Source: an uncultured Christensenellaceae bacterium
GTDB taxonomy: Bacteria; Bacillota; Clostridia; Christensenellales; Christensenellaceae
Assembly (NCBI GenBank): GCA_910588425.1
Contig: CAJUPM010000002.1
Location: 91,966 to 155,965, forward strand
DNA: 64,000 nt
Direction: 5' to 3'
A model generated the notes under the pieces. The model had not been told where the DNA came from. It did not search any database and worked only from the letters and a program-made list of their open reading frames with translations. Position numbers and translations under genes: made by a program. Shown one piece after another: positions 61,861-64,000 of this stretch; position 1 is the first letter of the stretch; each line of letters starts with the position of its first letter.

Positions 61861-63357
61861 CTAATTTGTTTTGTTTTTGAGCAGGACGTCATGCGCACCA
61901 CCTTCCACGATAGAGGTGGAGGAGACGACCGTGATCTTGGCTCTCTCCTGCAGCTGCGGAATCGTGATAGCGCCAACATTGCACATGGTGGAGCGAACTT
62001 TGCTCAAAGATGCCTGCACATTGCTGCGGAGATTGCCGGCATAGGGGACATAGGAATCGACACCTTCCTCAAAAGAAAGACCGGTATTTTCGCCGCTGTC
62101 GTATCTTTGCCAGTTGCGCGCACGGTTAGAGCCCTCGCCCCAGTACTCTTTCATATAAGTTCCATTAATGTTGACCTTATTGGTCGGGCTTTCATCGAAT
62201 CTGGAGAAGTAGCGGCCAAGCATCAGGAAGTCAGCACCCATTGCCAGAGCCAGCGTCATGTGATAATCATGCACAATGCCGCCGTCAGAGCAGATGGGGA
62301 TGTAGATGCCAGTCTCTTTGAAATACTCATTTCGAGCGTTGACCACATCGATGAGAGCGGTAGCTTGTCCGCGTCCGATACCTTTTTGCTCTCTGGTGAT
62401 GCAGATGGAGCCGCCGCCGATACCTACTTTGATGAAATCTGCGCCGGCTTCAGCCAGATAGCGGAAACCATCGCTGTCGACAACATTGCCTGCACCAATT
62501 TTAACGCTGTCGCCGTAATTCTTGCGCGTAAACTCCAAAACCCGGCGCTGCCATTCGGAATAGCCCTCGGAAGAATCGATGCAGAGAACATCTGCGCCGG
62601 CGGCGATGAGAGCGGGGATGCGCTCCTCGTAATCCCGGGTATTGATGCCCGCACCGACCATATAGCGCTTGGAATGATCCAGCAGTTCCAGAGCATTTTC
62701 CTTATGCGTATCGTAATCCTTGCGGAATACCATATAAACCAGGTGATTGTCGTCGTCGATCAGGGGGAGGGCATTGAGCTTATGCTCCCAGATGATATCG
62801 TTGGCAACTTTCAGAGAGGTGCTGACATGAGCACAGATGAGATCTTCGAATTTGGTCATAAACTCGGAGACTTTTGTATCTGCAGACATGCGGCTGACGC
62901 GGTAATCACGGCTGGTAACAAGGCCCATCAATTTGCCGTTTGGCGTGCCATCCTCGGTTACGGGCATGGTAGAATGGCCAGATTTTTGCTTGAGCGCCAA
63001 AACATCTGCAAGCGTATCATCCGGGCGAAGGTTGGAATCGCTGGTAACAAAACCGGCTTTATAGCCCTTGACCCGGGCCACCATCGCGGCCTCGTTTTCG
63101 ATAGACTGCGAACCATAAATAAAAGAAAGACCGCCTTCCTGCGCCAAAGCAATGGCCATCCGATCGTCGGATACCGATTGCATAATAGCGGAAACCAGCG
63201 GTATGTTGAGAGAGAGCTCTGGCTCTTCGCCTTTTTTGAATTTACAGAGCGGCGTTTTTAAGCTGACATTGGAAGGAATGCACTCGGCGGTAGTCAGGCC
63301 GGGGACGAGAAGATACTCGCCAAACGTGCGCGACGGTTCACTAAAATAGTATGCCAT
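61861..63357 (-). CDS. guaB: IMP dehydrogenase, Tritrichomonas-like branch
   Basis: NAD-dependent oxidation of IMP to XMP, first committed step of GMP synthesis. 498 aa from ATG 63357; GTG 63363 is also possible and nearer to AAGGAG. CBS pair in the middle; active-site cysteine in GIGGGSICITREQKGIGRGQ, where most bacteria have GPGSICTTR; flap with SNRARNWQRYD (Arg-Tyr); C-terminal LVSSTSIVEGGAHDV-like end (VVSSTSIVEGGAHDV). The whole sequence resembles the Tritrichomonas foetus enzyme from memory rather than Bacillus GuaB. Confidence 0.93.
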   Translation of the reverse strand: MAYYFSEPSRTFGEYLLVPGLTTAECIPSNVSLKTPLCKFKKGEEPELSLNIPLVSAIMQSVSDDRMAIALAQEGGLSFIYGSQSIENEAAMVARVKGYKAGFVTSDSNLRPDDTLADVLALKQKSGHSTMPVTEDGTPNGKLMGLVTSRDYRVSRMSADTKVSEFMTKFEDLICAHVSTSLKVANDIIWEHKLNALPLIDDDNHLVYMVFRKDYDTHKENALELLDHSKRYMVGAGINTRDYEERIPALIAAGADVLCIDSSEGYSEWQRRVLEFTRKNYGDSVKIGAGNVVDSDGFRYLAEAGADFIKVGIGGGSICITREQKGIGRGQATALIDVVNARNEYFKETGIYIPICSDGGIVHDYHMTLALAMGADFLMLGRYFSRFDESPTNKVNINGTYMKEYWGEGSNRARNWQRYDSGENTGLSFEEGVDSYVPYAGNLRSNVQASLSKVRSTMCNVGAITIPQLQERAKITVVSSTSIVEGGAHDVLLKNKTN

Positions 63358-63444
63358 ACTCACAATTTCTCCTTATGATAATTAAAACATATATTTCTAT
63401 AAGGATAGCATTTTGGGGCAGGAAAGTCAAACAAAAGAGGGTAC

Positions 63445-63471
63445 AAAAAACGGGCTTTTGCCCGTTTTTTT
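63445..63471 (-). terminator. Terminator of the DUF2179 gene
   Basis: CGGGC-tttt-GCCCG with A6/T7 flanks. Confidence 0.75.
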
Positions 63472-63482
63472 GTCAGATGAAT

Positions 63483-64000
63483 TTAGCTGTCGCGCTCTGC
63501 ATTGCGCCCCCGTCCGAATAGGGCAGGGAGCTTGGAAGCGGCGCCTTTGATATACCCGCCTTTGACGGAGGAAACCTGGCCGACAGTGATAAAAGCGTTT
63601 GGCGTAAAGTCGTTGATGATCGCGATAGCCTCGTTGGTGCGCTTGCGTTTGAGCGTCAGCTGCAGGACGTATTTTTGCTCGCCGTCGATGCCCTGGCCAT
63701 CCAGCACAGTCAGCCCAAAGCCCTTTTCGCGCAGGAAAGAGGCGAGCTGCAGAGATTCTGCGCCGCTGGGCAGATAGACGGACACAGCACAAAGCCCTAG
63801 CGCCAGTTTTTCATCCATCCAGGAGCCGATATAGTTGCCAAGGGCAAATGCCAGCGTCAGCGCAATGGCCTTCATCGGATCTTCCTGATAACCCGTCAAA
63901 ACCGAGGCTGTGATGAACAGCCACAGGATGTACTCGATAGCGGCAATGATGCAGCCTACTACGCGCATTCCTTTGTTGATGAGCACCGTGCGCAAAGTTG
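63483..64000 (-). CDS. DUF5698/DUF2179 membrane protein (5' end outside window)
   Basis: At least 172 residues; the frame runs off the end of the window (TLRTVLINKGMRVVGCIIAA), so the listed start TTG at 63995 is probably internal. Two or three helices, then a cytosolic DUF2179 domain (LREKGFGLTVLDGQG, LTLKRKRTNEAIAIINDFTP, VSSVKGGYIK) of the YebE/UPF0316 type, which resembles nucleotide-binding PII-like folds. Function unknown. Confidence 0.85.
   Translation of the reverse strand, partial: TLRTVLINKGMRVVGCIIAAIEYILWLFITASVLTGYQEDPMKAIALTLAFALGNYIGSWMDEKLALGLCAVSVYLPSGAESLQLASFLREKGFGLTVLDGQGIDGEQKYVLQLTLKRKRTNEAIAIINDFTPNAFITVGQVSSVKGGYIKGAASKLPALFGRGRNAERDS

Noticed and set aside
61801..63261. 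486-aa plus-strand frame opposite guaB
   Set aside because: Shadow of IMP dehydrogenase; starts inside its terminator.

Overview
The window is from the chromosome of an endospore-forming, Gram-positive Firmicute of the class Clostridia with moderately high GC. Evidence: the spoIIGA-sigE-sigG sporulation cluster; the ireB-ruvX-yrzB operon; RqcH, PgeF, NrdR and YmxH; Shine-Dalgarno sites of the AGGAGG type; TTGACA/TATAAT promoters; and many GTG/TTG starts. A Christensenellales-like clostridium is a guess that I cannot prove from the sequence.

Layout. 1-8.7 kb: nucleotide excision repair (uvrB, 5' two thirds of uvrA) and rqcH on the minus strand, then a threonine aldolase and an rph-rdgB-phosphoesterase operon on plus. 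8.7-11.2 kb: sporulation sigma factors G and E with the sigma-E maturation protease. 11.4-17.3 kb: pyk, ymxH, nrdR, pgeF, a NifS-like desulfurase, a 51-aa membrane peptide and ireB-ruvX-yrzB. 17.5-26.7 kb is the accessory region: eight tRNAs lie in the window, five of them here. An FRG-domain gene sits between tRNA-Pro and a tRNA Arg-His-Gln-Lys operon. Directly after tRNA-Lys comes a decayed tyrosine integrase, then a polymorphic-toxin locus: a large frameshifted or recoded toxin with its immunity gene, an orphan colicin-D-like toxin tip, further immunity genes including an Imm74-like one, and a membrane-anchored ImmA/IrrE protease. 27-32.8 kb: sugar-type enzymes and a WYL regulator. 33-35.4 kb: tRNA-Glu/Val and three tandem SIS isomerase paralogues. 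36.9-40.9 kb: flippase-nfo-M24 peptidase-efp operon. 41-41.7 kb: a divergent RHH/SLOG pair with repeated operators. 41.7-46.7 kb: ferredoxin-type aldo/keto reductase, tRNA-Ala, rarA, Mn-catalase, MFS. 46.9-52.5 kb: a MacAB-like ABC efflux operon with two adaptors and a lipoprotein. 52.6-58.3 kb: an SDR, a second Fe-S aldo/keto reductase behind a MerR-type promoter, and a heterodimeric ABC exporter. 58.9-61.4 kb: a ribose/galactose-type ABC importer without a binding protein. 61.8-64 kb: an IMP dehydrogenase of the Tritrichomonas type and a cut-off DUF2179 membrane protein.

The best leads for new biology are the toxin locus (compositional switch inside one gene, a dnaX-type A_AAA_AAG heptamer exactly where the frame changes, an orphan toxin tip and stockpiled immunity genes), the RHH/SLOG operator array, and the SIS triplet. 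Family assignments were made by eye from motifs and remembered family sequences; no database search was run.
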